Under the pieces are notes generated by a model. It saw only the letters and a list, made by a program, of their open reading frames with translations. It was not told the DNA's origin and searched no databases. A DNA stretch of 36,534 nucleotides from a bacterium. GTDB lineage: Bacteria > SZUA-182 > DTGQ01. The stretch lies in NCBI GenBank assembly GCA_023512255.1, contig JAILZY010000029.1:1-36534 (forward strand), given 5' to 3'. The translations under genes were made by a program, and so were the position numbers. Positions 9,005 to 15,987 of the stretch are shown here, piece after piece (the first letter of the stretch is position 1; each line of letters starts with the position of its first letter).

Positions 9005-9075
9005 CTAATCAATCAACTAATCAATTAAGGCCAATTTATCCCTTTTTTTCGCTGTTTTCTTAAGATGAGAAGCTT

Positions 9076-9241
9076 TTTGGAAGGAACCCCTTTTGAAAAA
9101 GGGTTCCTTCCAAACCATCCTCCTAAAACTTTAAAGTTTTCATAATTATATTCCCAAGAGTTATTGCAAGGTTAAGTTATTAAAAGTTTTAGGAAAAGGG
9201 TGATTAGGGGAAAACCCTTTTTCAAAAGGGTTTTCCCCTAA
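9076..9241. repeat. Inverted pair of hairpin units (repeat E3, copy 1)
   Basis: Two units point away from each other. The left unit is a hairpin at 9076-9114 (stem TTTGGAAGGAACCC, with one inner mismatch), followed by CCTAAAACTTT at 9122-9132. The right unit (9170-9241) reads GGTTAAGTTATTAAAAG, TTTTAGG, then a perfect 18-bp hairpin (TTAGGGGAAAACCCTTTT at 9204-9221, loop TC, complement at 9224-9241). The right unit recurs at 23111-23185. The hairpin ends 7 bases before the sbcD ribosome-binding site. The paired layout resembles REPIN-type elements; the family is not one I can name. Confidence 0.8.
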
Positions 9242-9259
9242 ATCAATAAGGAGAAGATG

Positions 9260-10522
9260 ATGCGGATTATTCATACCTCGGATTGGCACCTTGGCAAAAC
9301 CCTCGATGGAATTTCTCGTATTCAAGAGCAAAGGGACTTCATTGACGAGCTACACCAAATGGTAGTAGAGCAAAATGCACATCTTGTCCTAATCGCCGGT
9401 GATATCTACGATACCTTCAACCCGTCGGCAGAGGCTGAAGACCTTTTCTACTATGCCCTGGAGAAGCTGGCTGAGAATGGAAGGCGGGGAGTTGTGGTCA
9501 TTGCTGGAAACCATGACAATCCAGAGCGGCTTTCTGCTCCTGAGTATTTAGCCAGGCATCATGGCATTACCCTGGTCGGCTTTCCTAAAGATACGGTCTC
9601 AGCAGGAGGCGCACCAGGCAGAGTGCAGCGCACAGCCAGCGGCCCTGGCTGGGTCCGCCTGCAGATCCCGGGCTGTGATCATCAGGCCACCTTGGTCACT
9701 CTGGCCTACCCTTCAGAGGCCAGGCTAGGTGAGCTATTTGACCTCCACTTTGCCAACGACTCCCTCCAGCAGCCTGATGATCAAAAAATAGCCCTTGACT
9801 ACCGCAACAAAGTTAAAGAGCTCCTCAATCTTATGACCAAAGAGTTTAGGAAAGATACGGTCAATATCATTCTCTCGCACCTCTTCTATGGCCAAGGCAT
9901 AACCTCTGATGAGCGCATCTTATCCATCGGTGGGCTAAACGCCATCCAGGCTACGGACCTGCCCTCATCTTCTTATTGTCAGTACGTGGCCCTGGGGCAT
10001 CTCCACCGGCCTCAATCCTTCTATGAGCCTGGCTATCCTGTCTGCTACAGCGGCTCTCCACTGGCCTATAGCTTTTCCGAGGCTGGACAGCAAAAAAAAG
10101 TGATTCTAATTGAGGCTGAGCCAGCTCGGGAGGTCAAGATAGTTGATCTGCCCTTAAAATCTGGCTTCCCCCTGGTGCGAAAAACCTTTTCCTCCTACCA
10201 GGAGGCCCTGGCCTGGTGCAGTCAGCCGGAAAATCAAAATCAGTGGGTAGATATGAAAATCATCCATCCGACCCCTTTAAGCAGCCCGCAGACGAGAGAG
10301 CTAAAAAGCAGACACAGCCGGATTGTTAATCTTCAAGCAATCCTGCCTCAACAAGGAGAGGCGGCTGAGCCGCAAATAGCCCCAAGGCGGCTAGCCGAGC
10401 TTTCCCTGATCGAAAAATTCATAGCCTTTTATAAAGAAAAAAACGCTAATGCCGAGCCCTCACCAGAGCTGATTGATCTTTTTGTAGAATTGACTGAAAA
10501 CCTTGAGGAGGCAGATGATTAA
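9260..10522 (+). CDS. sbcD: DNA repair exonuclease subunit SbcD (Mre11-like)
   Basis: Metallophosphoesterase of 420 residues with the full set of Mre11/SbcD metal-binding motifs in order: SDWHLGKT near 7-14, AGDIYD near 48, GNHDNPERL near 84, SHLF near 205 and ALGHLHRPQ near 245. The C-terminal SbcD cap follows (about 280-400). With SbcC it forms an ATP-dependent nuclease that cuts DNA hairpins, cruciforms and protein-blocked ends. Two ATGs are adjacent; the second (used here) sits 6 bases after AGGAG, the first only 3. The gene is 33 bp from sbcC on the same strand. Its leader contains two long palindromes. Confidence 0.95.
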   Translation: MRIIHTSDWHLGKTLDGISRIQEQRDFIDELHQMVVEQNAHLVLIAGDIYDTFNPSAEAEDLFYYALEKLAENGRRGVVVIAGNHDNPERLSAPEYLARHHGITLVGFPKDTVSAGGAPGRVQRTASGPGWVRLQIPGCDHQATLVTLAYPSEARLGELFDLHFANDSLQQPDDQKIALDYRNKVKELLNLMTKEFRKDTVNIILSHLFYGQGITSDERILSIGGLNAIQATDLPSSSYCQYVALGHLHRPQSFYEPGYPVCYSGSPLAYSFSEAGQQKKVILIEAEPAREVKIVDLPLKSGFPLVRKTFSSYQEALAWCSQPENQNQWVDMKIIHPTPLSSPQTRELKSRHSRIVNLQAILPQQGEAAEPQIAPRRLAELSLIEKFIAFYKEKNANAEPSPELIDLFVELTENLEEADD

Positions 10523-10555
10523 GGAATGGTCAAGGAGAAGAGGATAAGTTAGCTT

Positions 10556-13500
10556 ATGAAACCGCTACGACTTAAATTTTGCGGCCTGCACAGCTATTGC
10601 GATACCCAAGATATTGATTTTGCTTGGCTTGGGGCCAAGGGCTTATTCGGCATCTTTGGGCCTACGGGCGCTGGAAAATCAACCATTCTCGATGCCATGA
10701 CCCTGGCTCTCTACGGTAATGTGGAGCGGGCTAACAAAGGCACGCGGGGTATTATTAACCAAAACAGCGACCAGCTCTGGGTGAAATTTGAGTTTGAGCT
10801 TGGGGGAGAGCGCTATCTGGTTGAGCAACGCTATCAGATGGGGAAAAAAGATGATCAGCTAGCCGCAATTAATAAACTCTCTCGCCTTTGCCAATTTGAT
10901 CCTGCAAGCGGTGAGTTTATCCCCAAAGCAGAGAGAATCGGTGAAGTAACTAAGACTATCGAGAATCTCATCGGCTTGACTAGAGATGATTTTACCAAAG
11001 CCGTGGTTCTGCCCCAAGGGAAATTCGATGCCTTTCTCTCCCTAGGGAACAAAAATAAAGCGGTTATGCTGGAGAAGATCTTCAACCTGTCCTGCTATGG
11101 AGACAGTCTATATCAGAAGGCAAGTCAAGCTAAGGAGCAGGCCAAGCAAGAGAAGGAGAAGCTAGAGGGCGAGCTGCGGGGGCTTGGCGACTGCTCACTC
11201 TCACTTCTTGAGGCCAAGAGGGTGGAAAAGGCGTATCTTTCTCATCAAGTTGAAGAGTGCAAAAAAAGTCTCAACAGCCTGCGCCAGGAAGAGGAAAGAG
11301 CGAGGCGGATCAAGGAGTGGTTTGAAGAAAAAGCGCAGCTTGAGAAAAAAAAGAAAGAGCTTGATGCCCAGTCGCTCACCATAAAGCAAAAAGAAGAAGA
11401 GATTGACCTGGCTGAGCGGGCCGAGCGCTGCCGAAGCTATCTTGATCAGCTAAAAAGCCTCCAGACCGAGAGAAAGAAAGAGGCCAATAGCCTGGCCCAG
11501 AAGCAGAAAGCTCTCCAGGATCAGCAGGAGAGACACCAGGAGTTTAACAAAACCTATCGGCTGATCCGCCAGGAGCGGGATGAGAAGCGTGATCAGCTCC
11601 TTGAGCGCCGGGAGAGGCTAAAGAGCTGTCTTACCTTTTATGAGCAAAGCAAGGAGAAGAAAAAAGAGCAGGCTAAAAAGCAGGCTGAAAGCTCAAAGCT
11701 TAACCTCGAGCTTTCTCAGCTTGAGAGGGAGCTGGCTGCTGACCAGCAAAACTTTCAGACCGAAAAGGATCGGCTCTTTAGCCTCAATCAGCAGATTGAG
11801 AACTACAAGATTGATCCTGAGCAAAAGCGCCTCATCTCGGAAGCCTACAAGTACCTTTCACTGCTTGAGGAAAAAGAAAAGTGCCTGACTTTTGAGCAGG
11901 ACAGTTTGAATAAAACCATTGAGGAACAAGAAAAGGCCAAGCAGCAGAAAAAGAAAGCTGTCGAAGAGCACCTTGCCGCCTCAATCTTTTGGTCGTCTCG
12001 GCAGCAGGAAGCAGCCCTCCTTTTGCCCCAAGGCTGGGAGATAAGCGGCTGCTGGGTAGAGCCCTTGCTTGAGACAGAGCGATGCGGTCTAAAGCAGGCT
12101 CTCCTTAACTGTGAGGAGGCGCTTGATTCCCTCAAACAGCGAAGTGAGGGTGCCCATCTTGCCCTGCGTCTTAAGGATGGTGAGCCATGCCCGGTCTGCG
12201 GCTCAAGGCAGCATCCTGCCCCGGCTCTACCCGAGGGAATCAAACAGGAGCTCGCCCGCTGGGAGAGGGAAAAAAAGAGCCTTCAAGATGAGCAACAAAG
12301 ACTATCCCAGCTTGAACTTAACCTGGCTAAAATAACCGCTACTCTCTCGGCCAAGGCCGAGGAAGTTGAGCGGCAGAAGGGGAAAATAGCCGCTATGGAG
12401 GATGAGCACCAGAGGGTTTTGGCTGAGTTTTCGCATCTGGCCCAAGGTCTTTCTAGGGATAAGATCAGGGAAAGCTACCATAGCCTATCAAGGCAGGATG
12501 AGGAAGTAGCTCGCCTTCGGGAGGAGCAGAAAAAACAGACCGACTCCCTTGATTGCCTACGGCAGAAGATCGAGCAGGAGAAGGAAAATAAGAGCAAGCT
12601 TGAGGCCCGACAGGCCGCTCTCAAAGAGAGCCTAAGCGATCTGGCCAAAAGTTTAGATGAGCTTGATCACTCGATTCAAGCCGTAACTCAGGGCCGAGCT
12701 ATCCGCAGCCTAATTGAGGAAAATGAGTCGGCCATTGCTGATCTTGATGAACGATTTAAAAAAGCCGAGACTAACTTTCGGAATTCTGAACAGCGCCTCC
12801 AAGAGCTTACCCGAGAGCTTGATGCCTGCCGAGGTAAACTAGACAACCTGATTGAACATGAAGAGCAGGCCAAGGTCTCACTCAGCCAGCAGCTTCAGAA
12901 AGAGCGCTTTCCCTCAATCGAAGCCATGCAGCAGGCCTTGCGGACGCGGGAGGCGGTGGCTAGGCTTAAGCAGGAGGTCAAGCAATACCAGGATGCGGTT
13001 ACCCAGACCGAATATAGGCTAAAGGATATAGCTGAGCATCTGGCCGGGCAGCAGTTTGATCCCGCTGCCTATGAGCAGCTCACAGAGCGGCTCAAAAGCC
13101 TAGAGCAGCAGGCCGATGAGGCTAACCGAAAGCTTGCAGTAGTGAGCGGAGAGCTTGAGCGGCTTGAGAAAAATCACCAGCGCTGGCAGCAGATCGAGCA
13201 GGAGATAAAGTCAATAGATGCCCGGATTGAGCGGGCCGATGAGCTAGCCCGGCTGTTTAAGGGCCGTGCCTTGGTTACCTTCCTAAGCCATGAATACCTA
13301 GCCTATATGTGCCGTGAAGCCTCTGAGTGTTTGGGCTTTCTCACCGGCGGCCGCTATGCTTTGCGGGTAGATCAGGACAATAACTTTTTCATGATTGACA
13401 ACTTCAATGGAGGTAAGGAGCGGCCAGTATATACTCTCTCTGGCGGAGAAACCTTCCTGACCGCTCTCTCTCTAGCCCTAGCCCTATCATCCCAGGTTCA

Positions 13501-13741
13501 GTCGCGGGGAAGATCACAACATCTTGGGTTTTTCTTCCTCGATGAAGGATTTGGCAGCCTGGATAGCGAAAAACTGGACCTGGTTATGAATACCCTAGAG
13601 CGGCTTCGAACACAGCAGGAGCGAATCGTAGGCATTATCAGCCATGTTCAGGAGCTTCGAGAGCGCATGCCCCGCTACCTTGAGGTCCACCCTTCCCGCG
13701 CGGCAGGCACCGGCAGTTGGATCACGAGGGGCTGGACATGA
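10556..13741 (+). CDS. sbcC: DNA repair ATPase subunit SbcC (Rad50-like)
   Basis: SMC-type ATPase of 1061 residues. The Walker A motif GPTGAGKSTILDAM lies near 35-48. Two long coiled-coil arms flank a zinc hook, CPVCGSRQHP, near residue 545, almost exactly central. The ABC signature LSGGETFLTALSLALALS is near 961 and Walker B FFFLDEGFGSLD near 991-1002. Length and architecture are normal for SbcC. It dimerises through the zinc hook and drives DNA engagement by the SbcD nuclease in the cytoplasm. The two genes form a clear operon. It converges on the histidine kinase gene with a 60-bp gap in which I see no terminator. Confidence 0.95.
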   Translation: MKPLRLKFCGLHSYCDTQDIDFAWLGAKGLFGIFGPTGAGKSTILDAMTLALYGNVERANKGTRGIINQNSDQLWVKFEFELGGERYLVEQRYQMGKKDDQLAAINKLSRLCQFDPASGEFIPKAERIGEVTKTIENLIGLTRDDFTKAVVLPQGKFDAFLSLGNKNKAVMLEKIFNLSCYGDSLYQKASQAKEQAKQEKEKLEGELRGLGDCSLSLLEAKRVEKAYLSHQVEECKKSLNSLRQEEERARRIKEWFEEKAQLEKKKKELDAQSLTIKQKEEEIDLAERAERCRSYLDQLKSLQTERKKEANSLAQKQKALQDQQERHQEFNKTYRLIRQERDEKRDQLLERRERLKSCLTFYEQSKEKKKEQAKKQAESSKLNLELSQLERELAADQQNFQTEKDRLFSLNQQIENYKIDPEQKRLISEAYKYLSLLEEKEKCLTFEQDSLNKTIEEQEKAKQQKKKAVEEHLAASIFWSSRQQEAALLLPQGWEISGCWVEPLLETERCGLKQALLNCEEALDSLKQRSEGAHLALRLKDGEPCPVCGSRQHPAPALPEGIKQELARWEREKKSLQDEQQRLSQLELNLAKITATLSAKAEEVERQKGKIAAMEDEHQRVLAEFSHLAQGLSRDKIRESYHSLSRQDEEVARLREEQKKQTDSLDCLRQKIEQEKENKSKLEARQAALKESLSDLAKSLDELDHSIQAVTQGRAIRSLIEENESAIADLDERFKKAETNFRNSEQRLQELTRELDACRGKLDNLIEHEEQAKVSLSQQLQKERFPSIEAMQQALRTREAVARLKQEVKQYQDAVTQTEYRLKDIAEHLAGQQFDPAAYEQLTERLKSLEQQADEANRKLAVVSGELERLEKNHQRWQQIEQEIKSIDARIERADELARLFKGRALVTFLSHEYLAYMCREASECLGFLTGGRYALRVDQDNNFFMIDNFNGGKERPVYTLSGGETFLTALSLALALSSQVQSRGRSQHLGFFFLDEGFGSLDSEKLDLVMNTLERLRTQQERIVGIISHVQELRERMPRYLEVHPSRAAGTGSWITRGWT

Positions 13742-13801
13742 GGGGGCTGTAACATGAAAATCCTGTGGATGGGGTGTTCCTCTAGGCGGGCATTCCCTTG
13801 C

Positions 13802-15142
13802 CTATGCTACAGAGTCTTGGTTATCTTCTATGATCCTCGGAAAGATTATTTTAAACACTGTCCCCTCACCCAGCCGGCTAGAGACGAAAATGCGTCCATT
13901 GCTCTGCTCGACCAGCCTATAAACTGTGGCCAACCCAAACCCTCTCTCTTTCCCCTGCTTATACTTGGTGGTAAAGAAGGGTTCGAAAATCCGAGATCGG
14001 GTTTCCTCATCCATACCGCAGCCGCGGTCAGCCACTGACAACATTACCTGGGGAAGGGCTGGCGGAAAGCCTCCATTTTGCCGCTGGCAGCAGCAAGATG
14101 AGCCCCCCTTTAGGTGAACATTGGCTACAGCGATGATGATCTGGCCACCAGCTTGGCTTGCCTCCACGGAATTAATAAGCAGAGTGGTTAGAATCATCTC
14201 GATCTGGGCTGGGTTAGCCTTTATCAAACTAGGGCCGCCTTGGTCGAAGGTAAAGATCAGCTCTATGCCTTCGCCGACAAAAGATCTGAATTTCCCGCAC
14301 AGATTGCTAACCAGGCTCTTTAGGTCTATCACCTGAAGTTGGAGAGAGGGGGTTTTCCGACTGAAACTCAGGAGCTGGTGGGTCAAGGCGACTGCCTGAG
14401 CAGCCGCTTTGCTGATTTCTTCAACATCCTGGCGCCGTGGGTCGCAGCTTTCGAGATTAGAGAGCAAAAGATCGCTGTAGCCTTTAATTCCTACCAAAAA
14501 GTTATTGAATTTATGGGCTATATGATTAGACAATCTCCTGATTCCCTCCATCTTCTGGGACTGGCAAAGCTGAGCCTCGAATAGCTTTCGATCGGTGATA
14601 TCAAAAAGATACCCTCCTATTTCGATCAATCGGCCCTGATCGTCGAATCTGCCAAATTTTTTTTCAATAACCTCAACCGGCTGACCATCCCGGCGACAAA
14701 GCTCTATTTCACGATATTCAATCCTTCTTACTTTTTGTAGCAGGTCAAGGGAATCCTTCCAAGATTGCGGATCAGGATACAAGAGGCTGAGATTATACCC
14801 TCTGGCCTCTTCGACCGAGGGAAAACCAAATATATGGGCAAAAGCCTGATTGCAGGCCATGATCTGACCATCTGGCCTAGAAATGAATTCACCGGTTAAA
14901 CTCTCGTCAAAGAGAGTGTGGTAGAGTTTCTCCTGAGCTCTAAGCTGGGCTAATTCCTCCTTCCATTGATACAACTCTTGCTGGATAGCCTGTAATTTTT
15001 CTCCGATATTCACTAACCCCTGAAGGGTCTTAGCCATAGCCTCTGCCCCCTGAGCAGGCCCTTCAGCATCCCACCAGCGATGCATATCGGCTATCTGCTG
15101 CTCCAGGGTCTTAATGGTAAGCGCTAACCTCTCATCCTGCAT
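13802..15142 (-). CDS. Soluble PAS-domain sensor histidine kinase
   Basis: The 446-residue protein has no transmembrane segment. An N-terminal coiled coil (about 1-72) leads to a PAS domain (about 75-190; ISRPDGQIMACNQAFAHIFGF), a HisKA domain with histidine near 210 (IAHKFNNFLVGIKGYSDLL) and a HATPase with N-box INSVEAS, G1 VADRGCGMD and G2 ERGFGLATVYRL. The residue after the catalytic histidine is K instead of the more usual D or E of the AH(D/E) motif. No response regulator is adjacent, so its partner is unknown. The start is the ATG 6 bases after GGGGAG; a longer frame to 15175 lacks such a site. A MITE-like repeat begins 43 bp upstream and may influence expression. Confidence 0.85.
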   Translation of the reverse strand: MQDERLALTIKTLEQQIADMHRWWDAEGPAQGAEAMAKTLQGLVNIGEKLQAIQQELYQWKEELAQLRAQEKLYHTLFDESLTGEFISRPDGQIMACNQAFAHIFGFPSVEEARGYNLSLLYPDPQSWKDSLDLLQKVRRIEYREIELCRRDGQPVEVIEKKFGRFDDQGRLIEIGGYLFDITDRKLFEAQLCQSQKMEGIRRLSNHIAHKFNNFLVGIKGYSDLLLSNLESCDPRRQDVEEISKAAAQAVALTHQLLSFSRKTPSLQLQVIDLKSLVSNLCGKFRSFVGEGIELIFTFDQGGPSLIKANPAQIEMILTTLLINSVEASQAGGQIIIAVANVHLKGGSSCCCQRQNGGFPPALPQVMLSVADRGCGMDEETRSRIFEPFFTTKYKQGKERGFGLATVYRLVEQSNGRIFVSSRLGEGTVFKIIFPRIIEDNQDSVA

Positions 15143-15184
15143 AACTTCTCCCCAAGGGTGTAAATGCCCGACCATAAAGGTTTA

Positions 15185-15299
15185 TCGCTCTTATTTATTA
15201 GCTACCATTGAGAGACATAACTCTAATAAGAACTAAGCCCCTTCGAGGGTTTATGGTTGTTCTGATATAGGGTTTATGGTGTCTGATATATAAGAGCGA
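15185..15299 (+). mobile_element. MITE-like element E1, copy 1
   Basis: This 115-bp element is bounded by terminal inverted repeats TCGCTCTTATTTAT and ATATATAAGAGCGA (13 of 14 positions pair). It is flanked by a perfect 6-bp direct repeat, GGTTTA, at 15179-15184 and 15300-15305, as expected of a target-site duplication. Internally, GGGTTTATGG begins two similar 21-23-bp units at 15247 and 15270. A nearly identical copy lies inverted at 32201-32314. It encodes nothing, so it would depend on a transposase elsewhere. Confidence 0.8.
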
Positions 15300-15404
15300 G
15301 GTTTATAACTTGACATAATGACGCAGCCCGTGGACAAGTGAAATAATTATCCTAGCCAGGTTATTATAACTCATTATGGCTGGTCGCTTATTCACCAGGT
15401 GCCT

Positions 15405-15500
15405 TCAGGGCGATTGTATGAGAAATTGGTTAGCCAATAATATCAAATAGAAGTATTTGATATCTTGAGATATTGGCAGGTTTCCGTGCGATTGCCCTGA
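15405..15500. other. Nested stem-loop structure
   Basis: The inner hairpin is ATATCAAATA (15440-15449), loop GAAG, TATTTGATAT (15454-15463). Around it GCCAATA (15433-15439) pairs with TATTGGC (15471-15477) across a 7-base bulge. Outside that, TCAGGGC (15405-15411) pairs with GCCCTGA (15494-15500). No known RNA family is recognised and no gene overlaps it. Confidence 0.5.
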
Positions 15501-15620
15501 CCGCTACCTTGCTTTATAAGTGCCTGACCATAAAAAGCCGTAAAGATCTGTAATTTATTCCGATAGTGCAAGCCTCTTGCCTGGGCTTGACTAGGCGAGG
15601 CGCTTATCCTACTGAAAGGT

Positions 15621-15668
15621 TATAATTTATTATGACTATAATTTATTATGATTATAATTTATTATGGT
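15621..15668. repeat. Three 16-bp tandem repeats
   Basis: Three consecutive units begin TATAATTTATTATG and end AC, AT and GT, at 15621-15636, 15637-15652 and 15653-15668. Each unit contains a TATAAT -10-like hexamer on the plus strand. Whether these are protein-binding sites or an inert short tandem repeat cannot be told. Confidence 0.85.
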
Positions 15669-15678
15669 TGGATAGTTA

Positions 15679-15750
15679 TTGGTTCTTTCGCTTAAGTGCG
15701 TAACCCAAGTGGGCAGCGAATCAATTACACTATCAAGCGAAAAGACCACT
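15679..15750 (+). repeat. Short inverted-repeat element E2, copy A
   Basis: The left end TTGGTTCTTTCGCTT pairs imperfectly with the right end AAGCGAAAAGACCACT. The interior (AAGTGGGCAGCGAATCAATT) is nearly the same as in copy B at 22508-22569 and related to copy C at 32039-32157. Both ends are present, so this may be the compact full-length form (72 bp). Confidence 0.7.
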
Positions 15751-15987
15751 TATCTTGCTGATAATCCCAGCAAGGGTAGCAGTTAATATAATACACCATC
15801 GAATCGGTATTTGTCATCTATTTTTTTGAAATTATCAATTATTTCTGGAAAATTAACCCTGGTTCAGTGTGATTCGAGCTCAAGTGAGAAATAAACAAAC
15901 TCAAGATGAGAGATATAAACCAAACTCTATACGATGACGATGATTATTGATGATTTTATCGATTAACCGTATTATAATTCTCAGGCT

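Larger units (their letters stand above)
15143..15987. other. 845-bp gene-free region rich in repeats and hairpins
   Basis: This region lies between the divergent histidine kinase and tamA genes and has no credible open reading frame. From left to right it holds the E1 element (15185-15299), a nested stem-loop (15405-15500), a GC-richer stretch with CAAGCC/GGCTTG pairing near 15570-15590, three 16-bp tandem repeats (15621-15668), an E2 element (15679-15750), and about 230 bp of AT-rich DNA before tamA. TATAAT occurs at 15973-15978 next to the tamA start, but no -35 box is correctly spaced. Confidence 0.7.

Noticed and set aside
9260-13741. sbcDC as part of a defence island
   Set aside because: Both proteins have ordinary SbcD and SbcC architecture, and no other defence gene lies near.
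13754-14038. Small plus-strand open frame after sbcC
   Set aside because: Most of it is antisense to the 3' end of the histidine kinase gene, and its translation has no recognisable features.
15472-15491. Possible sigma54 promoter (TTGGCAGG...GTGCG)
   Set aside because: The GG and GC dinucleotides are 11 bp apart rather than 10, and the flanking bases match poorly.
15940-15987. tamA promoter with TATAAT at 15973-15978
   Set aside because: The nearest -35-like hexamer (TTGATG, 15947-15952) is 20 bp away, and the -10 would sit only 9 bp before the ATG.
15143-15987. CRISPR array in the repeat-rich region
   Set aside because: The only tandem repeats are three contiguous 16-bp units with no spacers; no cas gene is present.
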